64,000 bases of DNA from Rutidosis leptorrhynchoides. Taxonomy: Eukaryota > Streptophyta > Magnoliopsida > Asterales > Asteraceae. The translations under genes were made by a program, and so were the position numbers. Where the stretch lies: contig NC_092335.1 of the NCBI RefSeq assembly GCF_046630445.1, forward strand, positions 628,587,501-628,651,500. The letters run 5' to 3'. Below the pieces are notes generated by a model. It did no database searches. It worked only from the letters and a program-made list of their open reading frames with translations, and was not told the origin of the DNA. Each line of letters starts with the position of its first letter. Position 1 is the stretch's first letter. Positions 54,770-64,000 of the stretch are shown piece after piece.

Positions 54770-55643
54770 CACGCTTGATTAATTTCTGACTATTGCTCTA
54801 TAAACAAGAATTCAAAATTCAAATCAACATAGTTCTACCTCCAGGATTGATTCTTTACAACTTTTTCTTTTGCAAGATCTTTTCTATCATCAATTAATTT
54901 TCATCTTCTGGACCTTCATCGAACTGCAAATGCAACAGGTAACTATTTCTTCAGTTTTTATTTGTGTGCGTTTTTCTTATTCATTCATACAAAATCTGTC
55001 ATACAAAATCATAAATTTGGAGAGGATTAGGGTTTTATACATTGAAGACAGAAGTATTGCAGCGGCCGCCATGATTCTTCATCTTCATCAATCTCAGCAA
55101 AGATTTCTTCAACGCCATTGGTAAGATTTTCTTCATCCAATCGCGTTGCCCTAATATGTACTTCATGTTCGATTTGCCCTAATTAACAATTTTTTTTCTT
55201 TCTTTTCGATGTGCCTTTGTGAAAGAGAACTGCAGATTTAGGGTTTGTGAAAGAAACAATTTCTTCTACAGTCCCAGTACCTTCTACAGTCCCAGTAAAA
55301 TAATTGAAGTATAATGTGCAAATACGGAGTAGCACCTGGTGATGAGCAATATGTTCTCGCTAGATCAAGGTAATTGTTTGAGTATTTGCATACATGTTCA
55401 TAAATCAACGCAGGCAGGAATTGAAACATGTTCGTAACTTCTTCCTTTCCATTATTATGTGTCTCTGTATCATTGTTGCAGGTAACGTCAAGATTCTAAT
55501 GTCCTAATATTCATATGATGCAGGTAATACATGTATATTACATAACTGAGTTTGATAATAAGAACACATATCAAGAGGTACATAAGATTATAGTTAATGG
55601 GTAATTTGTGGATATCATTTGTGATGGGCAGTAATGTATATTT
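54770..55643 (+). repeat. Third, partial copy of the H segment
   Basis: About 874 bp nearly identical to 10836-11728 and 32815-33691. Similarity stops after GTAATGTATATTT; what follows is unrelated to the H continuation in units 1 and 2 and leads to a Helitron end at 57779. Confidence 0.9.
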
Positions 55644-57779
55644 GTGTATGGAGGACTTTTTAAGTTGGCCTATATATGTATAATAAGTTTGATAAGTTCT
55701 TACCGATCAACATGACAAAAACAACAATTGTTTTAGTTCTTTAGACCCATTTGACCATACTTGATGTAAAACTGATATTTTATCTTTGGATTTGGTTTTG
55801 GCGGTTTTATGCAGGTTTAATGTTGTCTCATAAGGTTGTTTTAGAAGATGATTAAGGTTTTTTGGATCAAATACAAGTATCACTTTAATTGAATTCAATC
55901 TTATGATTGAACGCACTCCAACTGTTTGTCAAAACGTCTATTATAGTGGTTGATTTGTGTTTATTTTTTTCAGCAGGAGAGAATGACAACTCTCATGAGC
56001 TGACCGTCAATGTACGACTTTGAATGTAACTGATCTGAATTTAGATAAACAAGCTCAACCTCGTGCACTAACATAGTATGTTTATCTTTCTTTTTGTTTA
56101 TTATTTTTAGTAAAGTAACTAGGCAAGTAACACTATGTAGTTTTTGGACTACTTTTTGCATATTCAAACTAAAATTTTATGACATATTTAAATTTGCATC
56201 TATTGATTAATCATAGATTTGAATTAATATGAAAAATTAATCAGTTTGATCAATTTGAGGTGACAATTAGCTTATTCTGCAAAACATGTGTTTGATTGAA
56301 ATAAGCCATGGAACTATGGGAGAGATGCTCTTAAGATTTAACACCGATACATGATATTGATATTGAAGATCTTTTTGCTCATTAAAGGAGTAAGGATGTA
56401 TGTGGCTCCTTTGGATGTTGCTTTCTTGATGCAGAAAAAGGAATGCAATTGTTACTGACAATAGACAATGTTTTATTAACCTGTCAATTTTGTCAATTTG
56501 CACAAGGATAACAAGGTTTGTTTTCAAATTTCATACTCACATTGGAAAACTCCTATTAACATGTATATTCACATGCTACTAACGTCACTAAATACTTTGT
56601 ATTTTCCAACACCTTTACGCTACCAAGTGTAGTCGCTGTACCTTTATTCAAATTGCCCATTTGTTTATTCATATTGATTTTAAGGTCATTTACTCTTAGG
56701 AGATAACATGTGTATTACTAATGAAAGATGTAGAGATACCTTGGCCTAATTCCTAAAACTTGGCCATATTCATGCTTACATTTTTCTAGGTAACAATATT
56801 GACCCATTGTGGAAGCTTTAAACACATATTGACCTATTATGTAACATCATATTTTGCGTATATCGTCATACCTACAAAATGGAAAAAAGAAGATTATGAA
56901 AACATCATTAGATGTGACATGAGGTTGTACTAGGGATTGTGAAGTCATTTTTTTGGCATATTTATGCATCTTATGTAACATTTAGACCCATTATGACTAT
57001 TGAATATGAAGCGAGGTTGTTTTTCTATTCATTTCAGTGTGAAAGAAATATGAGAGGAAGTGGATCATTGGTTTTAACGAGTATTAGTAGTGCAAACTGG
57101 GCTAGACAGAATTGCTATAACCCCTTTAATATTTTAGCGCTCTTATGTTACACAATATTTTGATTGCAATGTTGGAAGTTGCGATTTGGTCATATCGTTG
57201 TTTTATGGCGTGGAAAGCACACATGAAGCTATCTTTTCCATCAGGTACTCCAATCATAGCATTCCTTTTCCATTTGTTAGTTTAAAAAAATATTGATATT
57301 ATTAATGCACATTCAAGTTAAATCTCATTTCTCATTTTTCCCACAAATTTCTAAAGATTATTTATGGTGATAGATAGCAAACATGAAGTTCATTTTGTAA
57401 TATTTTTATCATGTTACATTTGAAATTTTAATGATATTGAATGTTTTATTGTAACCATTCTCTAATTTTTAATTACTATTTTAATTTAAAAAGTTTTTCT
57501 TATATAAACCCGTTATGAATATTCAAAATTGACGTTTGAAACCAACAATTATGCTATCTAATGGACTGGTGCACAGGTGTTCCTTTGGGTGGGTCGAGTG
57601 ATGCAAGTAGATGATAGAAAAGCTGCCATCATTAACCATTAACCATTTATAGGAGTTTGTCACAGAGGAAAAGTGTCACATAAGATATACATATTGTTTA
57701 AAAAACATTTGTCAACTATAACATATCATTTAACAATTTTTCCTTTACAATCCCGTGATTCCACGGGTCCCTTCACTAG
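55644..57779 (+). mobile_element. Helitron 3' region (start not located)
   Basis: The end has the hallmarks of a plant Helitron 3' terminus: hairpin CCCGTG (57752-57757), loop ATTC, CACGGG (57762-57767), eight nt, then CTAG at 57776-57779 followed by T. No typical TC 5' start was found; it could lie in or before the H copy at 54770. The region between has exon-like scraps next to splice-like sites (for example AWKAHMKLSFPS before CAG/GTACTCC near 57244, and VPLGGSSDASR after GCACAG near 57575), in keeping with gene-fragment capture, but no protein that I recognise and no helicase. Confidence 0.6.
57752..57779 (+). other. Helitron 3' terminal hairpin and CTAG end
   Basis: 6-bp perfect stem with 4-nt loop and CTAG end 9-12 nt downstream; insertion next to T as expected. 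Confidence 0.75.
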
Positions 57780-57780
57780 T

Positions 57781-58150
57781 ATCATATAATTTCCTATCTA
57801 TATTTCGTAGTAGAGTAAGCGTATGTTATATATATATATTAATTTAAATACATACTAGTCATATAACGTGTTTTTATGTCTATTTGAATTAGATAATAAT
57901 AATAATAATAATGATGATGATATTTGTTTTTAAATCATTTGTAAATATTTCATGAAACAAGATTCGAGGGTAAACATATGACCTGCGAATATTCGCGGGC
58001 ACGTGCATGAACTTAAAAATAACCCGTCAATAAAGATCCGCGGACAAACCATGCTGACAAAAAATCTGCGGGTATGAATGATAGATTTAGCGGATCGCGT
58101 CCACAATCCGCGGATGTTATCCCTAGATTTCACAGTTTCATGGACCGATA
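57781..58150. other. Anonymous AT-rich DNA
   Basis: A short TAA/TGA microsatellite at about 57896-57921. The stretch 57980-58115 repeats the word CCGCGGA/TCTGCGGG several times. No gene seen. Confidence 0.4.
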
Positions 58151-58272
58151 ACTTACAAAAGCTTTTAGAGTTTAGTTAGAAAACATACAAAAAACATAAA
58201 TGTTTTGATAGACTTACAAAAGCTTTTAGAGTTTAGTTAGAAAACATACAAAAAACATAAATGTTTTGATAG
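58151..58272 (+). repeat. Perfect 61-bp tandem duplication
   Basis: 58151-58211 and 58212-58272 are the same 61-bp sequence, beginning ACTTACAAAAGCTTTTAGAG. Confidence 0.9.
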
Positions 58273-59160
58273 TTTACAATTCGATCGAGTTAAGGTTAAC
58301 AAGTACTTAAGTAGTCATTGAATATTGTCTAGATCGTCAACAATTTAACATCACCATATATAGGACAATCGAACATACAAACTTTTAGCTCAATGTCGAC
58401 CAAATGATAACCATCATAAGTTTAAAGATCAGTTAGACTTGGTGGATATAGTCATATAGAAGCATGGAACTTTTATAATCACTACTAGCATTAACAGATT
58501 TTATAATGTGTTATTGTGTGTTTTGGGGCCTTGGTAGGGCAAACAAATTTAAAGGAGTATGGGAGACATAAAGATTAGGCTTGGCCCAGAGAATTAATCA
58601 CTTTTGCCCATTTATGAATAAAATATACCTCGTATAAAACTAAAGATACTTCGACAGTCCACGAGTAATCAGGCATGAGTAAAGATCACAAAAAATTCGA
58701 TATGAATCGGGTATGGACTATGGAGTGAATGATCTCGTATCTTGATATGTATGCTTTTGAAATTTTTAATTCCTAATTTCCTATCTACATTCATTCATAT
58801 ACATTAGATCTCAATTCATTTATTCATAATCATATTCGTTCATTAAGCGTTAAAAAATCACTTATTATAAAATGAAATCACTAAAATGTTTTTAATGTAT
58901 ACCAATATAATGTAATATGATCGGTGTGGTCAATTAAACAAAATTTGTTATATTTGTGCCGTTCAAAAAACAATGTGTTAGATTTGTAAGTAATTACTGG
59001 TTTCAACAAATATTATGTTTAATTTTTAAAATTATTACTTAGTCACACAAACTTTATAACAAAACTTTATATTTTTTATAGGGACAAAAAAAAGTTATTC
59101 CACTTAAAATGAAAATTGAAGAAGGTAATCTAACACTTTTTAAGATTAATTATATAATTT
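58273..59160. other. Anonymous AT-rich DNA, no gene seen
   Basis: No frame above 60 codons with recognisable content, no repeat structure that I can name. Confidence 0.4.
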
Positions 59161-59165
59161 CAATT

Positions 59166-59284
59166 AGTTTGAAAGCATCTATATACCCTCGAGTAGAGAT
59201 CATCTTTTGCCTTCGTAGCTGTGCCAGGAGTCGCTGCAGCAAAGGCGGTGGGATTGCCACTTTCGGTATCTTCCTCAACCCCTT
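59166..59284 (-). pseudogene. Exon-like fragment of unknown origin
   Basis: About 115 bp distinctly richer in GC than the surroundings. On the minus strand one frame reads EEDTESGNPTAFAAATPGTATKAKDDLYS, protein-like in composition. It is flanked by copies of ATACCCTCGA.TAGAGA (59179 and 59298), so it may be a captured or inserted piece. No family recognised. Confidence 0.3.
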
Positions 59285-59372
59285 TCTTCAAAGGACATAC
59301 CCTCGAATAGAGAGAAATATTGCTTTATACATGTGAGTGGAGAACAATTTTCTATACATGTATATGGGGTAA

Positions 59373-59373
59373 C

Positions 59374-59460
<87 letters not shown>

Positions 59461-59471
59461 CGTTGTTGTTG

Positions 59472-59514
<43 letters not shown>

Positions 59515-59533
59515 CATTATTATTATTATTATT
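59373..59533. repeat. Long ATT microsatellite with a GTT interruption
   Basis: About 160 bp of (ATT)n, broken by (GTT)4 at 59462-59475 and one ATC. The poly-Ile and poly-Tyr frames across it are artefacts. Confidence 0.95.
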
Positions 59534-59534
59534 A

Positions 59535-59561
59535 CTAGCTTAAGACCCGCGAATTCGCGAG
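59535..59561 (-). mobile_element. 3' end of a second Helitron, minus strand
   Basis: On the minus strand: palindrome CGCGAATTCGCG (59559-59548) with extra flanking pairs, then GTCTTAAG and CTAG at 59538-59535, followed by T and the microsatellite. This is the Helitron 3' pattern. The element would extend rightwards from here; its 5' end was not found. Confidence 0.6.
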
Positions 59562-59565
59562 TTTT

Positions 59566-61321
59566 TTAGGGACGAATCAAGTATTGAATGGTCAGAATAA
59601 TTATATATTATAGTAATTGTTAGGTTGTTAAAAAATCTAAACAGTTTCAGGGCGAATGTTCAATTACTAATAATAGAGCTAGCAAGTTATAACCTGAAAA
59701 AAAAAAGAAACAAATTAAATAAGGTTGAAAACCATAATACTCGAAAAAAGGTTTAATTTGTAGTCAATTTTTCTTTTCGAATTTCCCACATATTACTCCG
59801 TGATTGTAATTTCTTATCATGTTTATGAATTGTATAAAGAGCAAAATGATACTGTAATAAAACATGCATGCACTTAAGCATTTAGAGAGACCATTTGACA
59901 CTTAGTTAAAAGCATTTAGAAAGCCCATTTGACACTTCTATCGCATCTTGTGCGGTCTCTTAATGGGCTTTTTGATGATAATCCCAAATAAAAATAACTT
60001 CGGGAACACAAATATCAACTCACCCAACAATTATTTAGACTAAATTATACCGTACTACAATACTGAATATGATATGACAAACCCCATTAGTTCTAGCAAA
60101 ACGGTATGAAACTTGCTAATGCAAATTAATAAATATGTGCACTATCAACACTAATATGTTTTACTACCGATCGGATATTCTCAGGCATTCTTCACCTACA
60201 TATTAAAAAGAAAAAAAAATATCTTAATTTGTTGATTTAAAAGATTGTACACATTTAAATTCCAAATGTTTTCGAGTAACTTACCGAGTGCGTTAAACCT
60301 CTATTCCATTCCTAAAGGCATGCATCATTGAAGTTTGAATACATATCATGGTTTATATGTCAAAGATTGTATTCCGTTACCCTTTATAAACATTCCAGTT
60401 AGTTTATACGCCACTCATATTAATATTGTAATCATACCGTTTCTATATTCACATTCTAAGCTAAAAAAAAATTATTATCAAATATAGGTGTGGGTCAATA
60501 CCCGAACTGTCATTTTTAACAGTAACTCAACCCAACCCAACCCAACCATTTCCTTCCACTTAATAAAGATGGAACACACAAAAAGATTCACAAGTGCAGA
60601 ATGCATAACTTTTTTTACATGCTAAAAACAGTTTACACTTTTTGAAGTAGTCATGCATAACCAATCCCAACCTTGTGAATCGGTAGGGTTGAATAAGTTA
60701 AACGTGTTGAAACCAAATATAGTTATCATGATGCATTTATTTACCTCTAAATTGCGTATAATTATGAGATCTTGACTAAAGTTGTAATATAAATCTAATC
60801 AATCTTAATGGACTACCTATGTTTACAATAAATTTGTAAAAGTAGATACAATAAAATTCAGTCATGATTAACAGACCCGACCCATATTGACCCATATCAA
60901 AAACTAACATGATTTAAATTATGACATAACAACCATTCTATACATGATCTTATAGTAGCGAATGGATAAGTATAGACCAACCTTGTGAATAAATATATTA
61001 CCATATATATTTGATATACATGGCACATGGTATCATATATCCATTTAAGAATATTTGGAGTATGCTCCAAGGTAAAACTCGGAGTAGATAATAAAGATGA
61101 GAAGCTTCGTAAATTACAGTATAACATATAAAGATAAAAATAAAAACCTGGTCATTGTGGTAGTATTAATTATTTTGGTAGCCCGGTTTTGTAACTGTAA
61201 AATATATCTGGGATCTGAAAAGAGACAGAAAAAGGAAAGCAAATTTTAATATCTCAATTTATTCATATAATTTTCATAATATTATATAACCCAAAAAATA
61301 TATTTTAAAAAGGAAGTAGTA
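59566..61321. other. Anonymous AT-rich DNA, partly perhaps the second Helitron
   Basis: Contains a near-duplicate word AGCATTTAGA(GA/AA)...CCATTTGACACTT at 59877-59937 with an inverted partner AATGGGCTTTTTGATG at 59963, and an AACCC repeat at 60531-60546. No coding region seen. Confidence 0.4.
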
Positions 61322-62043
61322 TGTAACACCCTAGATTTTTTTTTTTAATCACAGCGGAAGTCTTAATTCACATAAATACCCTTAGTTAATTACAAACATG
61401 ATTATCACAAATCATTAGCTAGTTACTTATTACAAATCACCGGTGTTACGTTAAACAACTAGTTACATATTTATAAAGGTTAAGACATCAGAGTTCGTCT
61501 TGTCAAACATATCGTCAACCAAACTCCCGTCCCTACCAGCACTAAGATCCAAAACCTGCAAGGGAGGAGGTGAGGGGGGTTAGCACGAGGCTAAGTGAAT
61601 GGAATCATCTAACAGATCTAGCATACAGTACCAACTTGTACAACTATAGCAACTACAACAATCCATAACAGGCAACTGACAACTAATAACTAGCAACTAT
61701 CAACTGGCAACAATCAACTAGCAACTATCAACTGGCAACAATCAACTAGCAACTGGCAACAATCAACTAGCAACTATGCTCCAACTAGAGACTCGGCGGC
61801 TTGTACGAGCACACGACCACTAGCTGATCAGTCTAGCGTCTACCGAAAGTCCTTACTACTGAATCTCCAGTATAGTAAATCCACACGCAGGTGATGCGTC
61901 ATTCAGTACTATACTCAACAAACAGTAGCCAACTGGACCCAACCACGACAAGGTTGACCTCTCTGAGCTGAACCTAACAATAATAGGTTCCAACAGGCAA
62001 CTACAACTTGTGCACACAACTGTTAAACAACTACCACTACGAA
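61322..62043 (-). mobile_element. 3' part of an LTR (TGTAACACCC family), split at 62043
   Basis: Plus strand begins TGTAACACCCTAG, so on the minus strand the LTR ends CTAGGGTGTTACA, a common plant gypsy LTR end. No primer-site complement lies to its left, so this is the outer end of a 3' LTR or a solo LTR; the flanking word is TAGTA. At 62043 it is cut by another LTR. Confidence 0.6.
61668..61775 (+). repeat. CAACTAGCAACTATCAACTGGCAACAAT tandem repeat
   Basis: Unit about 28 bp built from an AACT.GCAAC word, roughly four imperfect copies, inside the LTR fragment. Confidence 0.7.
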
Positions 62044-64000
62044 TGAAAGGACCCGTTCATATACATTATAAACGATTCACAATAGTTGATTACATTGCGA
62101 GGTATTTGACCTCTATATGATACATTTTATAAACATTGCATTCGTTTTTAAAAGACAATCTTTCTTTATATCAAAAATTGACAGGTATGCATACCATTTC
62201 ATAATATCCACTATCCAACTATAAATTGATTTAATAATAATCTTTGATGAACTCAATGACTCGAATGCAACGTTCTTCGAAATATGCTATGAAAGACTCC
62301 AAGTAATATCTTTAAAATGAGCAAATGCACAGCGGAAGATTTCTTTAACACCTGAGAATAAACATGCTTTAAAGTGTCAACCAAAAGGTTGGTGAGTTCA
62401 TTAGTTTATCATAATCATTTATTTCCATCATTTTAATAGACCACAAGAATTTCATTTCCAGTTCTCATAAATATACGTCCCATGCATAGAGACAAAAAAT
62501 AATCATTCATATGGCGAACACCTGGTAACCGACATTAACTAGATACATATAAGAATATCCCCTATCATTCCGGGATCCTCCTTCGGACATGATATAATTT
62601 CGAAGTACTAAAGCATCCGGTACTTTGGATGGGGTTTGTTAGGCCCAATAGATCTATCTTTAGGATTCACGTCAATTAGGGTGTCTGTTCCCTAATTCTT
62701 AGATTACCAAACTTTAATAAAAAGGGGCATATTCGATTTCGATAATTCAACCATAGAATGTAGTTTCAATTACTTGTGTCTATTTCGTCAAACATTTATA
62801 AAAGCGCATGTATTCTCAGTCCCAAAAATATAAAGGGTAAAAAGGTAAATGAAACTCACCATACTGTATTTCGTAGTAAAAATACATATAACGTCATTGA
62901 ACAAGTGCAAGGTTGGCCTCGGATTCACGAACCTAAATTAATTATATATATTTATGTGATGGTCAATATTTGTCTAACAAATTAGGTCAAGTCATAGTGT
63001 ACCACAATCCTAATGCTCGAGACTAATATGCAAAAGTCAACAAAAGTAAATTTGACTCAAAATAATTTCCAAAAATCTATACATGATTAATATATAGTTT
63101 AAATATCGTCGTTTTATATTTTTAAATATTTTTAAAAGATTTATTAGAGTAAATAATATAATTTATTTATTAATAAATAAAATTTTATATTATATTTATA
63201 TAATAAAATATACTTTTATATATATTAAGTAATAAAATTTATAGGGTTCATTTAATATTATAAAGATAATATGATAGGTATTATTAAAGTAAGTTATTAC
63301 ACGTAGTAAAATATGTTTGTATCAAATATTTATTTGATAAAATAATATCTATAATGATAGTAAGTAAAAGTTGTATTATTTTGTAATAATAATTATTATT
63401 ATAAAAATATCAATATTTATAATTACTAAGATGACATTATGATAAAACGATAATTCTAATTATGATAACTTTAATATTTACGATAATTTTTAATATTATC
63501 TTTAAAATAATAATTCTATTTAAAATAATAATAATAATAATAATAATAATGATATTTTATAGTAACAATGACATTTCTATTAAAATGATAATTTTTGTTA
63601 AAATGATAGTTTTAATACTAACGCTAATTTTAATAATAATAGTAATGATAAAAATAATAAGAACGATAATTTTATCTAAATCAATATCTTATAATATTTT
63701 AATTGCATCATGATACTCTTACCCATTATTTCCTAATCGTTTCGTTTAATAGCTTTTAATCGTCTTTTATATCATGTTCGTAATAATGATAATAATAGTA
63801 ATCAAAATAATTAGGTGTTACAAATATTTGTTTTAATTACACTAATATTAATAATGATAGTTACTATAACATTATTAACGATAATACTAATAATTATCTT
63901 AATGATAATATAGTAATAATAATAATAACAATAACAATAACCATTTTTAAATAATGATATATATATTAATAATGATAATAATAATAATAATACCAATAAT
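62044..64000 (-). mobile_element. Diverged LTR related to the LARD LTR, running off the window
   Basis: Plus strand starts TGAAAGGACCCGTTCATA, giving a CA end on the minus strand. Its reverse complement parallels the LARD LTR: ATGTATCATATAGAGGTCAA.TACCTCGCAATG, TCTTCCGCTGTGCATT, GTTGCATTCGAGTCATTG, GAGAATACATG and ACACAAGTAA occur in the same order. It is an opposite-orientation, much older relative. From about 63060 to the end it is extremely AT-rich with many TAA runs; no gene seen. Confidence 0.65.

Noticed and set aside
59275-59569. Poly-Ile, poly-Tyr and related frames of 70-80 codons
   Set aside because: They are translations of the ATT microsatellite in several frames.

Overview
The window is repeat-dense, AT-rich plant nuclear DNA and holds no gene that I can call a confident single-copy host gene. 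The LTR families (ends such as TGTGATGACCC, TGTAAGACCC, TGTAACGACCCGG), primer sites matching initiator tRNA-Met (TGGTATCAGAGC), a Sirevirus-type Ty1/copia element and Helitron 3' ends all point to a flowering plant. From memory the LTR families look like those of Asteraceae; that is inference, not a search result.

Layout. (1) 1-6564: two nested Ty3/gypsy layers on the minus strand. One is an LTR fragment; inserted in it is a gag-only element (gag 2196-3137, LTR 3585-5971) that leaves the window on the left and carries arrays of inverted-repeat modules. (2) 6565-10721: an old, broken Ty1/copia element on the minus strand (gag, protease, integrase and RT remnants, a leader with repeated hairpins, a short LTR), cut in RT by the gypsy layers. 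(3) 10836-55643: a direct tandem duplication of about 21.96 kb plus a partial third copy. Each full unit has a gene-like non-repetitive segment ('H'), a long non-autonomous LTR element (LTRs about 2.87 kb, one short Gag-like ORF, no pol) and, inside its 3' LTR, a complete-length 9.9 kb Sirevirus-like copia element on the minus strand with gag, protease/integrase/RT/RNase H and two extra ORFs. Target-site duplications are visible for both insertions (TTCTG and ATTGT). (4) 55644-57779: sequence ending in a Helitron 3' terminus. (5) 57781-61321: mostly anonymous AT-rich DNA with a 61-bp duplication, a long ATT microsatellite and a second, inverted Helitron end. (6) 61322-64000: two nested LTR pieces on the minus strand, the second running off the window and distantly similar to the LTR of region 3.

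Order of events in region 3 can be read directly. The non-autonomous element inserted into H; the copia element then inserted into its 3' LTR (copia LTRs look identical, host LTRs differ at about four or five places); finally the block was duplicated by unequal exchange between an H copy on the left and a shorter H copy on the right, because the middle H copy is a left/right hybrid. The two units differ by only two substitutions that I could find plus a poly-T length change, so the event is either very recent or an assembly artefact.

The most interesting signals are (a) 26-nt and about 40-nt inverted-repeat modules in the gag-only element and 16-nt hairpins in the old copia leader, both with compensatory stem changes that suggest conserved RNA structure; (b) a third ORF in the copia element, with a nuclear/coiled-coil rather than envelope look, preceded by its own promoter-like sequence and a poly(A) tract; (c) a single gag-pol frame carrying three in-frame stops in an element whose LTRs are identical; and (d) the duplication junction.
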